From: Helopsaltes ochotensis
Taxonomy: Eukaryota; Chordata; Aves; Passeriformes; Locustellidae
DNA: 64,000 nucleotides
Assembly (NCBI GenBank): GCA_013400155.1
Contig: VXBM01000556.1
Coordinates: 355,020 to 419,019, forward strand
Direction of reading: 5' to 3'
A program made the position numbers and the translations under genes. Within the stretch, counting starts at the first letter, position 1. Each line of letters begins with the position of its first letter. The notes beneath the pieces were generated by a model that made no database searches, was not told where the DNA came from, and was given only the letters and a program-made list of their open reading frames with translations. This document shows positions 37,321-46,640 of the stretch, piece after piece.

Positions 37321-37902
37321 AATAAAAAGCCCTTGACACCCCTAGTCCTCTTGAAACATCTTTTCATCTTTCCTCTTCTTTTTACAATACCTTCTGACAC
37401 GCCTCTTCTCCGCACAACAGCATTCAGAGGTTCCTTCCTGATTACCATTGTTTCTTCTAAGTGGAGGTGTCTGCCATCTCTGAGCTCTACACTTCCTTGA
37501 TATTGCATGATCCTGAGAGTGTTCCTGCTTTTGCGCTTCCCTGATGGCTGCCACTAATACCCTTGCTTGTACTTTTTGTTTTTCCTCTTCTCTCCTCATA
37601 TAAGCTTTCTGAGCTTTAAGCAACTCCTGCAATCCCCTCTCCTACCAATTTTCAATCATCTCAAGCTTTCTCCGTATATCTTCCCAAGCTTTCACTACAA
37701 ATTGTGTCTTTAGCCACACCTCTCCTACTGGAGAGTTCGGGTCTGTTCCTGAATATACTTGTGAACTCTTTCTTAATCTATCTAACCTTTCTGATGGGGT
37801 CTCATCCCTTCCCTGACATTCTGCAAATACTTTACTTATATTCTGGCCCCTCGGTACCACTTCCCTTACACCTTGGATTACTATGTTTCTTAAATCTATC
37901 AT
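37321..37902 (-). pseudogene. ERV gag: capsid C-terminal domain and decayed nucleocapsid
   Basis: The first open segment (37902-37642, 86 codons) holds the major homology region, QGRDETPSERLDRL, plus NSPVGEVWLKTQFV and AWEDIRRKLE, typical of gammaretroviral CA. After a stop and the next segment (37632-37342) comes a basic, glutamine-rich stretch with ECCCAEKRRVRRYCKKK, which looks like a decayed CCHC zinc knuckle with Arg where His is expected. The protease frame overlaps the end. CA builds the core shell; NC packages RNA. Confidence 0.8.
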
Positions 37903-37986
37903 ATTTCTCTGACCTTCCTCTGTCTGAGCATTCCACTGGGGTCTCTGTCTTGGTCACTTCTGTTCCCCAGGCGTGCTTAGTGGGTT

Positions 37987-38775
37987 TCAGCATTCCCATT
38001 CCTGTAATTCAGCCTGTCTTATCATTTCCCTCTCTTCACTACTAAACAATGACCTTAATACAGCTGTAATATCTTCATAAGAATATATATTAGTTCCTAA
38101 AAATTCATCTAATCTGTCGGTTACCCCTAAAGGATCATCCATAAGTTTTCCCATTTCTTTTTGAAAGCTCATACATGTCCAGTATTAATTGGCATGTTCA
38201 GGTACCCAATAATTCCTGGAGCAGTAGGTACTTGCCTTAAGGGGAGCAAGTTGTGCTTTTCCTTTTCTACTTCGCTATCTTCCTCACTTGCCTTCTTTGT
38301 TTTTCTCCTTATTCTCCTGGTTTGAGGGGTAAGGGGTGGTTTTGGTGCACGGGGGCTGGGGATGGGAAAACGCACCACATCCAATTTGGGTGATGGAGGT
38401 TCTAGGGACGGAGTGGCTTGTGGTGGCAGAGGCAGTAAACCTCCCTGAGGTGGTTGGGGTAGAGGAGTGTGTCCTGCTGGAGGAGGGAAGTTCCAGGACT
38501 GGGAAACCCGTGGGGGCTGCAACCCTGGAGGAGGTGCCAAAGCCACCAGTGGAGGGGCTTGGGTCTCTATTAAAGGCTGAGAATCTCAGGACCCTCGGTG
38601 AGGGAATCTGAGCTTGTGCAGGCACAGGCATATGTTGATATGGGGCTGGAAGATAGTCTGGGGGTTCCCACGTGTCACTCAGGGTTGCGGAAGGGTTCCT
38701 AGTCTTTATCGGGAAGAGCCCATTCCCACATTTTCGCATACTCATGCTCTTCCTCATCCCATGGCTGCTGCTCAT
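37987..38775 (-). pseudogene. ERV gag: MA end, proline-rich domain and capsid N-terminal domain
   Basis: Two overlapping frames are used. One (38775-38284) starts SSSHGMRKSMSMRK after MA. The other (38546-38169) is proline-rich, with APPPGLQPPRVSQ, and reaches the capsid start LPLRQVPTAPGIIGYLNMP. A TGA at the end of that frame plus a one-base shift in an A-run lead into a third segment (38172-37987) with MDDPLGVTDRLDEFLG and FSSEEREMIRQAE, the conserved CA N-terminal region. The APPP motif resembles late-domain-like proline motifs, but no PPxY or PTAP is intact in the part read. Confidence 0.8.
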
Positions 38776-38803
38776 TTATGTAGTTACTAAAAGCCCTACA
38801 TGT

Positions 38804-39052
38804 TCATTTCTCGAAAGTACTGAACACAGGCCAAAATACATGATCCTCTATTTCCTTCCCACTCCATATATCTACACAATACTGAACCATTTTTTTTCCA
38901 TGGACATTTTCCTCCTTATGGGGCGTTTCCTCCCAATTTTCTAACATCCATCCTAAAGGACTTTCTCGCGAGATCTTAGGTATACCAACTCCTAGTTCTT
39001 CTGAAAAGTCTTCTACCACCTTTGTCTGGGCTTTGCTTTTACTCTGCCCCAT
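38804..39052 (-). pseudogene. ERV gag: matrix (MA) N-terminal part
   Basis: The gag start is placed at 39052 because the peptide begins MGQSKSK, a good N-myristoylation signal (Gly2, Ser6). The frame stays open 18 bp upstream to another ATG, but that start would bury the signal. It reads SPLGWMLENWEETP and MVQYCVDIWS, patterns of gammaretroviral MA, and ends at a stop after FSTFEK; MA-like sequence continues in another frame. MA targets Gag to the plasma membrane. Confidence 0.8.
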
Positions 39053-39945
39053 GTCTCCAAAAACTACCACAATCTTACTTAAGGGTGTTTTATCCTTGTG
39101 TCTTCCTAACTCTTATCCTTTTTAGTTCACTTACACAGACGCTTACTCACAAAAGACAATACAACAAGACAACATGAAAAAATGGTACCTTTCTATCTGA
39201 TTCTCTTCACTTGGTACGTACCGTATCCTGCCTAAATTTCCATTATCACTCTAGTGGAACCGACTTGGGGGTTTTCAACTGATAATAGGCTCTTTTTTCC
39301 CGGAATCCTCAATCTGAACCTACATATACGTATCCAATACTCTTGGATTTCTTTACAAATCCTCAATACCGCATTACACGTGAACATGGATGTTTTGGAT
39401 TTCCTTCAAATTTTCCAGACAAATCTGGACTAATCTTAGTCCAAAGGCTAAAAGGCTTACCAGTCCCTGAACTCTGAAAGACATAAACCTTTTCCTTTTA
39501 GCCCTGTGACCACCTTCTAAACTCATCTGGGTTTAATGAACTTTTCTAACACACGCTCCCCTCGCGACTGACTGTTTCCCTCACAGGAAAACGGAACTGT
39601 GGATTGGCTCTCGCTTCGTGATAAATCAGGTCTCTTTCATACACATTCGGTCACCCACTCAACCACGTGATACTTACAGTTCCCTTTTCCCACGTGGATT
39701 CTCCATGCACGTCGACTTTTATGAGCAATTGCTGCGGTCCCAAAGACCCCCTTCTACTGGGTCTTGCCGAGTTCCCCAAGAGTTACCTAGCTAGCTTCTA
39801 TACCTTGTCCTTCTGATTGTGGCTCTTATCTCAATTGGTTCAGTTTGCAATCAGATCTCTGTGGTCTCCCCTTCCATCGGGCCGCTGTATCAGTGGGGCG
39901 CCTCCCAATTGGAAAAAGGCAGTCTGCGGACCCCAGAATTTGCCA
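39053..39945 (-). other. ERV 5' leader
   Basis: About 0.9 kb of non-coding sequence between PBS and gag, richer in GC and CpG than the surrounding intron. It would hold the packaging signal and splice donor; I cannot point to either with confidence. Confidence 0.6.
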
Positions 39946-39963
39946 ATCACATTGGGGTCAACA
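39946..39963 (-). promoter_or_regulatory. Primer-binding site, tRNA-Trp type
   Basis: The minus strand reads TGTTGACCCCAATGTGAT just inside the 5' LTR. It matches the tRNA-Trp-type PBS known from avian retroviruses at 15 of 18 positions by my recollection. Two of the three differences are the transitions expected from CpG decay. It sits 3 bases from the LTR end. Confidence 0.75.
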
Positions 39964-40004
39964 AATCGTTATAAATGAAATCGCCAATAAAATTTATAAA
40001 AGGT

Positions 40005-40010
40005 TTTATT
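40005..40010 (-). terminator. 5' LTR polyadenylation signal AATAAA
   Basis: Same position in the LTR as 7093-7098 and 32821-32826. Confidence 0.55.
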
Positions 40011-40140
40011 GGGAAATGTAAGTATAAAATTTAGAAAAGCCACAAACAAAATCAGCTCCGAGCCCAGGATCAGATCTGGGTGAACCACAGACTCGCACAG
40101 AGTCCCCCTTAGGTTCACAAGTGCAGTCTTTTGGTGTCCG

Positions 40141-40150
40141 TTTTTATACA
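40141..40150 (-). promoter_or_regulatory. TATA box of provirus 5' LTR
   Basis: TGTATAAAAA on the minus strand, identical to the solo LTR. It would drive proviral transcription leftwards, antisense to RIT2. Confidence 0.6.
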
Positions 40151-40576
40151 TTTCTTCGGCTGGACAAAGTGTCATCTTGTATCTCCTTGTATTGTTTAGC
40201 TTCTTTGCATATTCATGTCTCTGCTACTATTTCATTAAACTGTCTTACAGGAAGAAGTGGGTGCTTGGTTCATTTTCTTGGATTCATGTGTCAGAGGCGC
40301 ACCTATTGCTATGCAGATTAGGTGCACCTGGAGTCATTTGCCTGGTTGTTTCTTTCTGTGGCAGAGTGTCCTCTCCTCCTGTTCAGTTGTAAAGTGTCAT
40401 TTCTTTTCATTTAATTGTAAAGTGATCCTTCTTTTGTTTCGGGAAGAGATGACGCAGCTCCTGCTGTCTCAGCTCACAAGTTATTTTGCCATTTTATTTT
40501 AACACACACGCAACTTATTTAATAATATACCAACTAAATAAAATAAAACACAAATTACTCTAAATCATTTATAACA

Positions 40577-40580
40577 CTTT
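40577..40580. repeat. Provirus target-site duplication CTTT, right
   Basis: CTTT immediately follows the CA terminus of the right (5') LTR. The 4-bp length agrees with the solo LTR at 7055-7669. Confidence 0.8.
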
Positions 40581-41561
40581 CAACTCAGGATTTCCATTTT
40601 TCCTTTATTTGCATAAACCTCAATTAAATTGCAACATTGAACTGGTTGCGCCAGGAATCCAATAAAGATTTAGTTACCTTCTGTGGTGAATGTTAAGCAA
40701 TTATTACTCAAAAGTCTATTTAAAAAGTTAAAAATAATTAAAATATATAGGCAAGATCATTACACATAATGAGATACTTTTCGAAGGAAAATGGTAGATT
40801 GTTAAAGATTCTCAAAGGCTTTAGTTCTGAGCTCAATAATTCAGAGATGAGAGTGGGGTTTTGTTGATTTATCATTTGTTACAAGCAGTTTGCCCCAGAC
40901 AGAGAATGCTGCAGCACCATGTCTGGAATAATTTAATGTTTGTTTGGGGTGGGGTTGGGTTTTTGCTGTTTGCTTCGTTGTGTTTTGGTTTCGGTTTTGG
41001 TTTCAGTTTTGGTTTTGGTTGGGGTTTTTTCCCCCATGTTTTTCGTACTTGGATCTTGAAAGAAAAATAATTACTAATCTCCAAAACTGACCTGTGCTCC
41101 AAGCATGGGTGAGTTTTCTGCTCAAATCACCTGAAAAATGAAAATAAGTGGGTTTTTTTCTTCATTCTGGTTATTTCAGGATCTCAATTTTCTAGACTTC
41201 TGTAGCTGTTTCATTTTACAATGTTTTATAGTTACCATTTTTGTTGTTACTGTTATTCAGGGTGTTTCTAATTGAATTTATATAGCGGAAGATATTGGTA
41301 CTCTATTTTTTTTTTTTTTTTTGCTTAAGGCATTGTTTGGCAGATCTGGATGTGGGAAATAGACAGCCTATATTTAAGGTTCTCTATACTGTCATGAGTT
41401 TTATTCCAAGAGATGGTAAGTTTTAGGAGAGCCTGATAAATTTGAATCAAAAATCAAAATTTAAAAAAGTTGTGAAATATATATTCACAAATATTCACAA
41501 ATTATTATTCAAAAATATAAAATTTGTGAGTCAAGAGCAAAGCCCACAGAAAGAGAAATGC
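40581..41561. other. Unique intronic sequence right of the provirus
   Basis: No gene seen. A G/T-rich tract at 40937-41032 holds several GGTTTT units; a T run lies at about 41307-41323. Confidence 0.5.
40937..41032. repeat. G/T-rich tract with GGTTTT units
   Basis: The plus strand is almost free of A, with units such as GGTTTTGG and GGTTTCGG and short G runs. It is low-complexity and strand-asymmetric. Open frames on both strands here are composition artefacts. Confidence 0.85.

Positions 41562-41635
<74 letters not shown>
41562..41635. repeat. (ATT)n microsatellite
   Basis: About 24 uninterrupted trinucleotide units. The poly-Leu and poly-Ile frames over it are artefacts. Confidence 0.97.
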
Positions 41636-41684
41636 GTGTTATTATTAATACTACTACTTGGACAAAGTTCTATGCTGGTGAGAT

Positions 41685-41722
41685 GTTATCTCACCATTGT
41701 TATCTCACCATTGTTATCTCAT
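41685..41722. repeat. 14-bp tandem repeat, about 2.7 copies
   Basis: GTTATCTCACCATT is repeated twice more or less exactly, followed by a partial unit. Confidence 0.85.
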
Positions 41723-41927
41723 CAAAAGGAGGGAGCCGGGCTCCCTTATTACCTCCTCAGAGGCCAAAAGGAAAAAGGTCTGGCTCAGACACACTCAGGG
41801 CTTTATATGTGTATTCCCAAAGTCACATCCAGCTTCCTCAGTGGTTAAACAATATGTTAGTATCTAGAAATTTGCTTCTGATACATCCCTGTCTTTTCCA
41901 AAACAATTCCAAAGTCCTTACAGGGAG

Positions 41928-42143
41928 TTATTTCCCTTTAACTAAAACCCAAGCTGTGTTAACCCATGACACTCCCATATCAAAATTAATAATATGAACC
42001 TTCAGGCAGGTTTTGGCTTCACATCCATAATTTCCACAAAAGGGGTCTTCCTCCAGAGAGAGATCCACTGGGAGATCAAGGCCATATCTTATAATTTTGG
42101 CAAAGTGATTGCCTTTTTTTTTAATTAGGGTTTTAATTTTCAC
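41928..42143 (-). pseudogene. Possible env SU fragment of another retrovirus
   Basis: A 71-codon open segment contains EEDPFCGNYGCEAKTC. The FCxxxGCE pattern resembles a conserved cysteine motif in the C-terminal half of gammaretroviral SU. Further down the minus strand a TATA-like CACATATAAAGCC occurs at about 41805. No LTR or other retroviral part was recognised nearby, so this rests on one short motif and may be chance. Confidence 0.22.
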
Positions 42144-42779
42144 AAATTAATAGCATGTCATGATATTTTAAGCTAATATATTCAAATCTCATCTGGGTAC
42201 TCTTATCTTCTTAAATGTCAAGTATAGTCTCATCTTTTTATTAGTCAGCCCTATAGATAAGGTTTCATTTTATAGCTTTTTCACTCCCTCAATTGGCTGG
42301 TGAAGTTAACATTTCTTGCAAAATAACATTTTTTTAGAAAAACCACTCATGTTCTTTTCAGTAGTCTTAATGAGATTATCTGCTTTATGTGGCCACTGTG
42401 AATATTAATTCTCTAAACAAATAGCATTTTTTCCCTGAACACATTGGCTCTGTTCACTCTGTGCTGAGACACCAGGCAACAGTCTCTGGGTGCAGGAATT
42501 CCAGGCATTTGCACAGCCAGGGATTTGGTCCAACGCTGGTCCCATAGACACCTGGGCTTTTCTAGACAGGTTTCTTGGGTAGCAAAGAATGAGGCAACTG
42601 CAAATCAGGTAGAAAAATGGGGATGCAACTCCCCCCTTTCTTGGGTTTTGTGATGGTAGTGACATTCAGGGGTTCACAACATGTCGCAGAGATTTCCATG
42701 CTATTTCATGAACAGTGTTGCTAATATTACTGTGCAACAATAATCAAAATGGCACCTTTTTTTTATTCTCTCCTATCAC

Positions 42780-43090
42780 ATAATTGTGGGATAGATGGAG
42801 TTGGAAGGACCTTACAGATCATCTCATCCTGCCCTCCAGCCATGGGCAGGGATACCTCCCTCTAGACTAGGTTTCTTCAAGTCCCATCTAGCCTGGCTTT
42901 GAGCGCTGTGAGGGATGAGGGAGCCACAGATCCTCTGGACAACATCCACCATGCCTTACCATCCTCACAGCCAAGACTTTTTTCCTAATATCTTATCCAA
43001 AACTGTGCTTTGTCTGTGTGAAACTGTTCCCCTTTTTTCACTCCAGATCCATGTATACAGTCCCTCTCCAGCTCTCTTCTATCTTCCCCT
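42780..43090 (-). mobile_element. CR1 LINE 3' fragment
   Basis: Reverse-complement CR1: GATGGAGTTGGAAGGACCTT, CAGATCATCTCATCCTGCC, CCATGGGCAGGGATACCTCC, CTAGACTAGGTTTCTTCAAG, CATCTAGCCTGGCTTTGA, GAGGGAGCCACAGATCCTCT. The part beyond about 42990 is weaker. Confidence 0.9.
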
Positions 43091-43707
43091 CCCTTTCTGT
43101 CTCTTTCTCTGTCTGTCTTTGCTTTCTCATGTCTCTCATTTTTAAACCAATTTTTCCTTTATAGCTCAAGCCAGGACTCTAATGCAAGATGGCCATTCAT
43201 GATAGGGATGCCAATTCAGTTAGGTGGTATGCATCCAGTGTCTTACAGAATAACTCATGATAAAGGTGATTGTTTGAGTAACTTTTTCACCTGTAGTTGT
43301 TTATTTGTTCCAGACCCGCTGTGAAGTGTAAAGTGCAGTGCATTTTTGCAAAGAGTGAAAACATACTCTTCTGAGAAGTACCAACATTTCTCAGCCTCTG
43401 TCCTTTAGCCCAAAGGATATCATCTCACTTGTTCTCACTCTTTACCACATGTGTACAACCTTTGGCAATTGAAGAACATATCAGTGCAACAACAACAAAC
43501 AAACAAAATAACAACAAAAAACCCACCACCCAACCCACTGTGTGACACTGAATTCCCTGATCCTCAGAAATCAGGGGGTAGCAGCATTTCTCCTTCCACA
43601 TTTGTGAGTAGCTGATTTTTGGATGAATAGCCTGGATATTTTGCCTTATAAATAATGACATGGGTTAGCAGTTCTGAAATGTTCAGGTAGATTCCAAGTA
43701 TTATTCC

Positions 43708-43811
43708 TTTTGGGAAAAAAAAAAAGAATAATGGAAAAGAACAGAAAAAAAATGAAATAAAGAGGTTTTCCTTCTCTTAGAAGGAAATGATGATGTAATC
43801 ATCATACAGGG
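43708..43811. repeat. Local direct repeat 1, copy a
   Basis: Shares an A-run, then AATAATGGAAAAGAACAGAA, GAAATAAAGAGG and TTTTCCTTCTCTTAGAA, then AATCATCATACAGG with 45721-45815, about 2 kb away. Copy a has extra bases (GGAAATGATGATG) before the last block. Confidence 0.9.
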
Positions 43812-44368
43812 TGCAAAAGAAATTCCAATTACTGCATCCATGATAACAGTAGAAAGACTCGAATAATTAAATTATTATTGTATACAGAGGCTTCAATGGG
43901 ACTTGTAATTCACCAAAAATTTTTCAATTATTCAAATTCCTAAGGTGAAAAAGGCAAAAATTGAAAAGCAAATTGAAAATCCCATTAACCACTCCTGCTA
44001 TCTTTGTACCTACACAGGCACAAGACTGGATTCCTTTGCAACTGCAGATGTTTTGAGACGAAAGGACATCTGTAGAGTGACTTCCAGAAAAACATTGTTG
44101 TCTGTATTTGTGAAATAGGCCAGGCAATTACTAAAAAGCTCAGGGATCTCTGTAAAAGCTATCTAACCCTTCAACTTATGTTCCCTTGGCTATTAACTGT
44201 TTACCTAGGACCATATCCTGCTGACATGTTTATTTGAAAGTTTGCTGCCTACTGGAATGGATAAGTATGGCTGGAAAATTTCTACTTTGTTTTAGGTCCG
44301 CTGAGATTTGCACTAATTTTTAAAGACTTTTCACTTCTTTTCAAAATAGTAACAATTTTTTTTTCCAT

Positions 44369-44474
44369 CAGAAAGTGAAAATAATTCTATTTCTAGTACT
44401 TGGAGAAAGTGGATTTTCAATTAACAGCATTTACCAGAAAACATTGCTTTGGAAAATTGTTTGGAAACATATTC
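44369..44474. repeat. Local direct repeat 2, copy a
   Basis: Shares AAAGTGAAAATAATTCTATT, a TAGTA block, GCTTTGGAAA, TTTGGAAAC and TATTCTG with 44832-44958 in the same order. Confidence 0.8.
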
Positions 44475-44831
44475 TGCTATAGGCCAGCTATAGTTATGAC
44501 TGAATCATGTAATTTCAAACACTGTAAGTATTATGAATTTGCGAGAAAACTCATCAAAGTAAATGAAAGGAATTCCAGTGATTTTCATCACACCCTGTGT
44601 CTGGCAGTAAAAAGCTTCAGAGTCAAGCCCAAGTGTGTTATAACAATTGGTTAATTATGCCATGATCTATGGAGCCTATTGTGATGAGATGCTTTTTCCA
44701 CCATCTCGGATTTAGACTGAAATCTATAATGTCCTTTCAAAGGGCACTTTGAGATTATGGGAATCTGTAATACCTTAGGAAAGAATCTAACTCTGTTTCA
44801 TTAACCAACACGAAACAGGATGATAGTACCA

Positions 44832-44958
44832 TAAAAGTGAAAATAATTCTATTCATAGTATTTTGAGGAATACTATGAATACTATTTTGAGGAACAGATT
44901 TTATCATAAAAAACTTTGCTTTGGAAATTTATTTGGAAACCAAAGTTATATATTCTGT
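44832..44958. repeat. Local direct repeat 2, copy b
   Basis: The diverged second copy. It carries an internal duplication of ATACTATTTTGAGGA-like sequence and a small inverted repeat around CATAGTATT...AATACTATG. Confidence 0.8.
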
Positions 44959-45720
44959 AATATATTTTAAGAAAATATTTAGTAATATATTTAAATAGTT
45001 TACTATATATTTTATTTTACAATAAGTAATATATTTTTTAGAAAGAGAGCACTTTGCTGTATAGAAGTCACCCTTCCAAGTTCATTTGTCTCCTGAGAAT
45101 CTAAGAGACCAGAAACTTGTAAATAGCAAAGTAATTCAGCAAATATTCACTAGCTTGCAGCACTGAAAGACCTTAAGAGAGGGAGAAAATTCCATTGGAT
45201 ATGATATACTGGCACAAAAATTGAAGGGCCTGATGCTTCTCTCAGGAATCCTTGAGGATACTTCCACTGACTTTGATGGAACAAAAACTAGTGAGAGAAT
45301 ATTATAGAAAGAAGAAAATCAGATTCCTGGCTTGCCAACCTGACTTGCCAAGCTTCATCCTCACTTAATTGTTAAAACATGAAAAAGAGAAACAGCTCTT
45401 TTATTCTTTTAAAAAGAATAAAATGATCTCCTGAAACACACAACGTGTATTACCAAGGTTTATCTAAAACCTTCATATGGAATGAAAATAATAATCTATT
45501 TAGTAGTTTTACAGAAATGGTATCTCAGCTGATTGACTTTTATGATGGCTTGAGTTTGCTTCTTTCAGTCATAAGACTAATTACATTTTAGACAGGGACA
45601 TTGATTAGATAATGCCACCCAAGCACCAGTTCTTAATGATGCAAAACGTGAGCCTCAAAAATAAATTGTGTTTTCAAAAATCACTGTGCCCACAGGGCCT
45701 CTAATCCTGTCAGTCCCAGC

Positions 45721-45815
45721 TTTTGAAAAAAAAAAAACGAATAATGGAAAAGAACAGAAAATAAATATGAAATAAAGAGGTTTTCCTTCTCTTAGAAACT
45801 TAATCATCATACAGG
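45721..45815. repeat. Local direct repeat 1, copy b
   Basis: Second copy of the repeat at 43708-43811, same orientation, high identity by eye. Confidence 0.9.
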
Positions 45816-46400
45816 CAAGCCTGTATAGTGTTGTCTTGTTATCCTCATATGGAGGAAACAAGGAATGAAAAAATGGGGAATTCTCCTGCTGTATTTAAAG
45901 GAAGAGATTGTAAAGGAATTTTGAAGAAAAGAGATAGAGAAGTATTAATGAAAAAGAAAACAACACCTATTCAGAGAAACTGTGATATTTTGGTTAACTA
46001 TTTAAGGTTGTTATAGTCTCATTTCTACTTTCTCACCTGCTCAGCAGATCCAGGAATTTTCCCCCCATCCCTCTCCCACAACTTAAAATTTATAGTAATT
46101 CTTTTTTTCACCACATGTTAAATAACTTAATGAGTATTTAAATAACATGCAGGGCAAATTACATGTGCTTAGAGGGCCTAAGGTAATAAAAAAAGCTGGG
46201 CTAGGGGTAGGACCAGAAAAAGAACTTGCAGCTAGGTTTAATTATTAAAAGTTTGAGATATTGGCTGTTCTCCAGTTCTTTCATTCAATGTGGTTTTATT
46301 TTGTTCTGGATGTTTTTAACTCAATGTGTTTTGTGAAACCAGTAGTCATTGGAGTGGCTTTGCTCATGCTAAGAAGGAGCTCCCAATTCACACACAATCT

Positions 46401-46640
46401 TATAATGGTTTGGGTTAGAGGGGACCTTAAAGACCATCTCATGCCAGTCACCCTACCATGGGCAGGGACACCTTCCACCATGTGGTGATTCCAAGCCGCA
46501 TCCAGTCTGACCTTGGAAACTTCCAGGGATGGGGCAGCCACAGCTGCTCTGGGCAGCCTGTGCCAGGGCCTCACCACACTCACTGGGAAGAATATCTTCC
46601 CATTAATCCCTGCCCCCTGTCAGTTTGAAGCCATTACATT
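46401..46640 (-). mobile_element. CR1 LINE 3' fragment
   Basis: Reverse-complement CR1: ATAATGGTTTGGGTTAGAGG, GGACCTTAAAGACCATCTC, CCATGGGCAGGGACACCTTC, GACCTTGGAAACTTCCAGGG, ATGGGGCAGCCACAGCTGC, CTCTGGGCAGCCTGTGCCAG, GGCCTCACCACACTCACTG. Well preserved, though its terminal octamers are lost. Confidence 0.93.

Larger units (their letters stand above)
32783..40576 (-). mobile_element. Class I (gammaretrovirus-like) endogenous retrovirus, RT-deleted and env-shortened
   Basis: A minus-strand provirus, 7.8 kb as assembled and about 6.8 kb if the 989-bp repeat around 34261 is removed. In the order of its own transcription it has the 5' LTR (39967-40576), PBS (39946-39963), a leader of about 0.9 kb, gag, protease, RNase H, integrase, short env and 3' LTR (32783-33391). 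CTTT flanks it at 32779-32782 and 40577-40580, a 4-bp target duplication. Gammaretroviral character comes from the MG-start MA, the PLRQVPTAP-type CA start, the integrase with DX35E and a GPF motif, and protease LVDSGA. Reverse transcriptase is missing. Gag and pol carry several stops and frameshifts, so the copy cannot replicate by itself. The two LTRs differ visibly (about 15-20 differences over the first roughly 300 bases compared by eye), so the insertion is not recent. It is antisense to RIT2. Confidence 0.93.
39967..40576 (-). mobile_element. Provirus 5' LTR
   Basis: 610 bp. The inner end reads ...TTTATAACG on the minus strand (CG instead of CA, one transition) and the outer end starts TGTTATAAATG. 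TATA box TGTATAAAAA is intact (40141-40150). Collinear with the other two LTRs. The open frames within it are not genes. Confidence 0.9.
43091..46400. other. Intronic sequence with local direct repeats
   Basis: No gene seen. It holds two pairs of direct repeats (43708-43811 with 45721-45815, and 44369-44474 with 44832-44958) and an A/C-rich low-complexity tract at 43487-43540. Confidence 0.5.

Noticed and set aside
38336..38611. Plus-strand 91-codon frame
   Set aside because: Shadow of the proline-rich gag segment on the minus strand.
41442..41848. Poly-Leu and poly-Ile proteins
   Set aside because: Translation of the (ATT)n microsatellite.
41640..42700. A full additional ERV or LTR at this place
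   Set aside because: A TATA-like box and a weak env-like motif were seen, but no termini, target duplication or gag/pol sequence.
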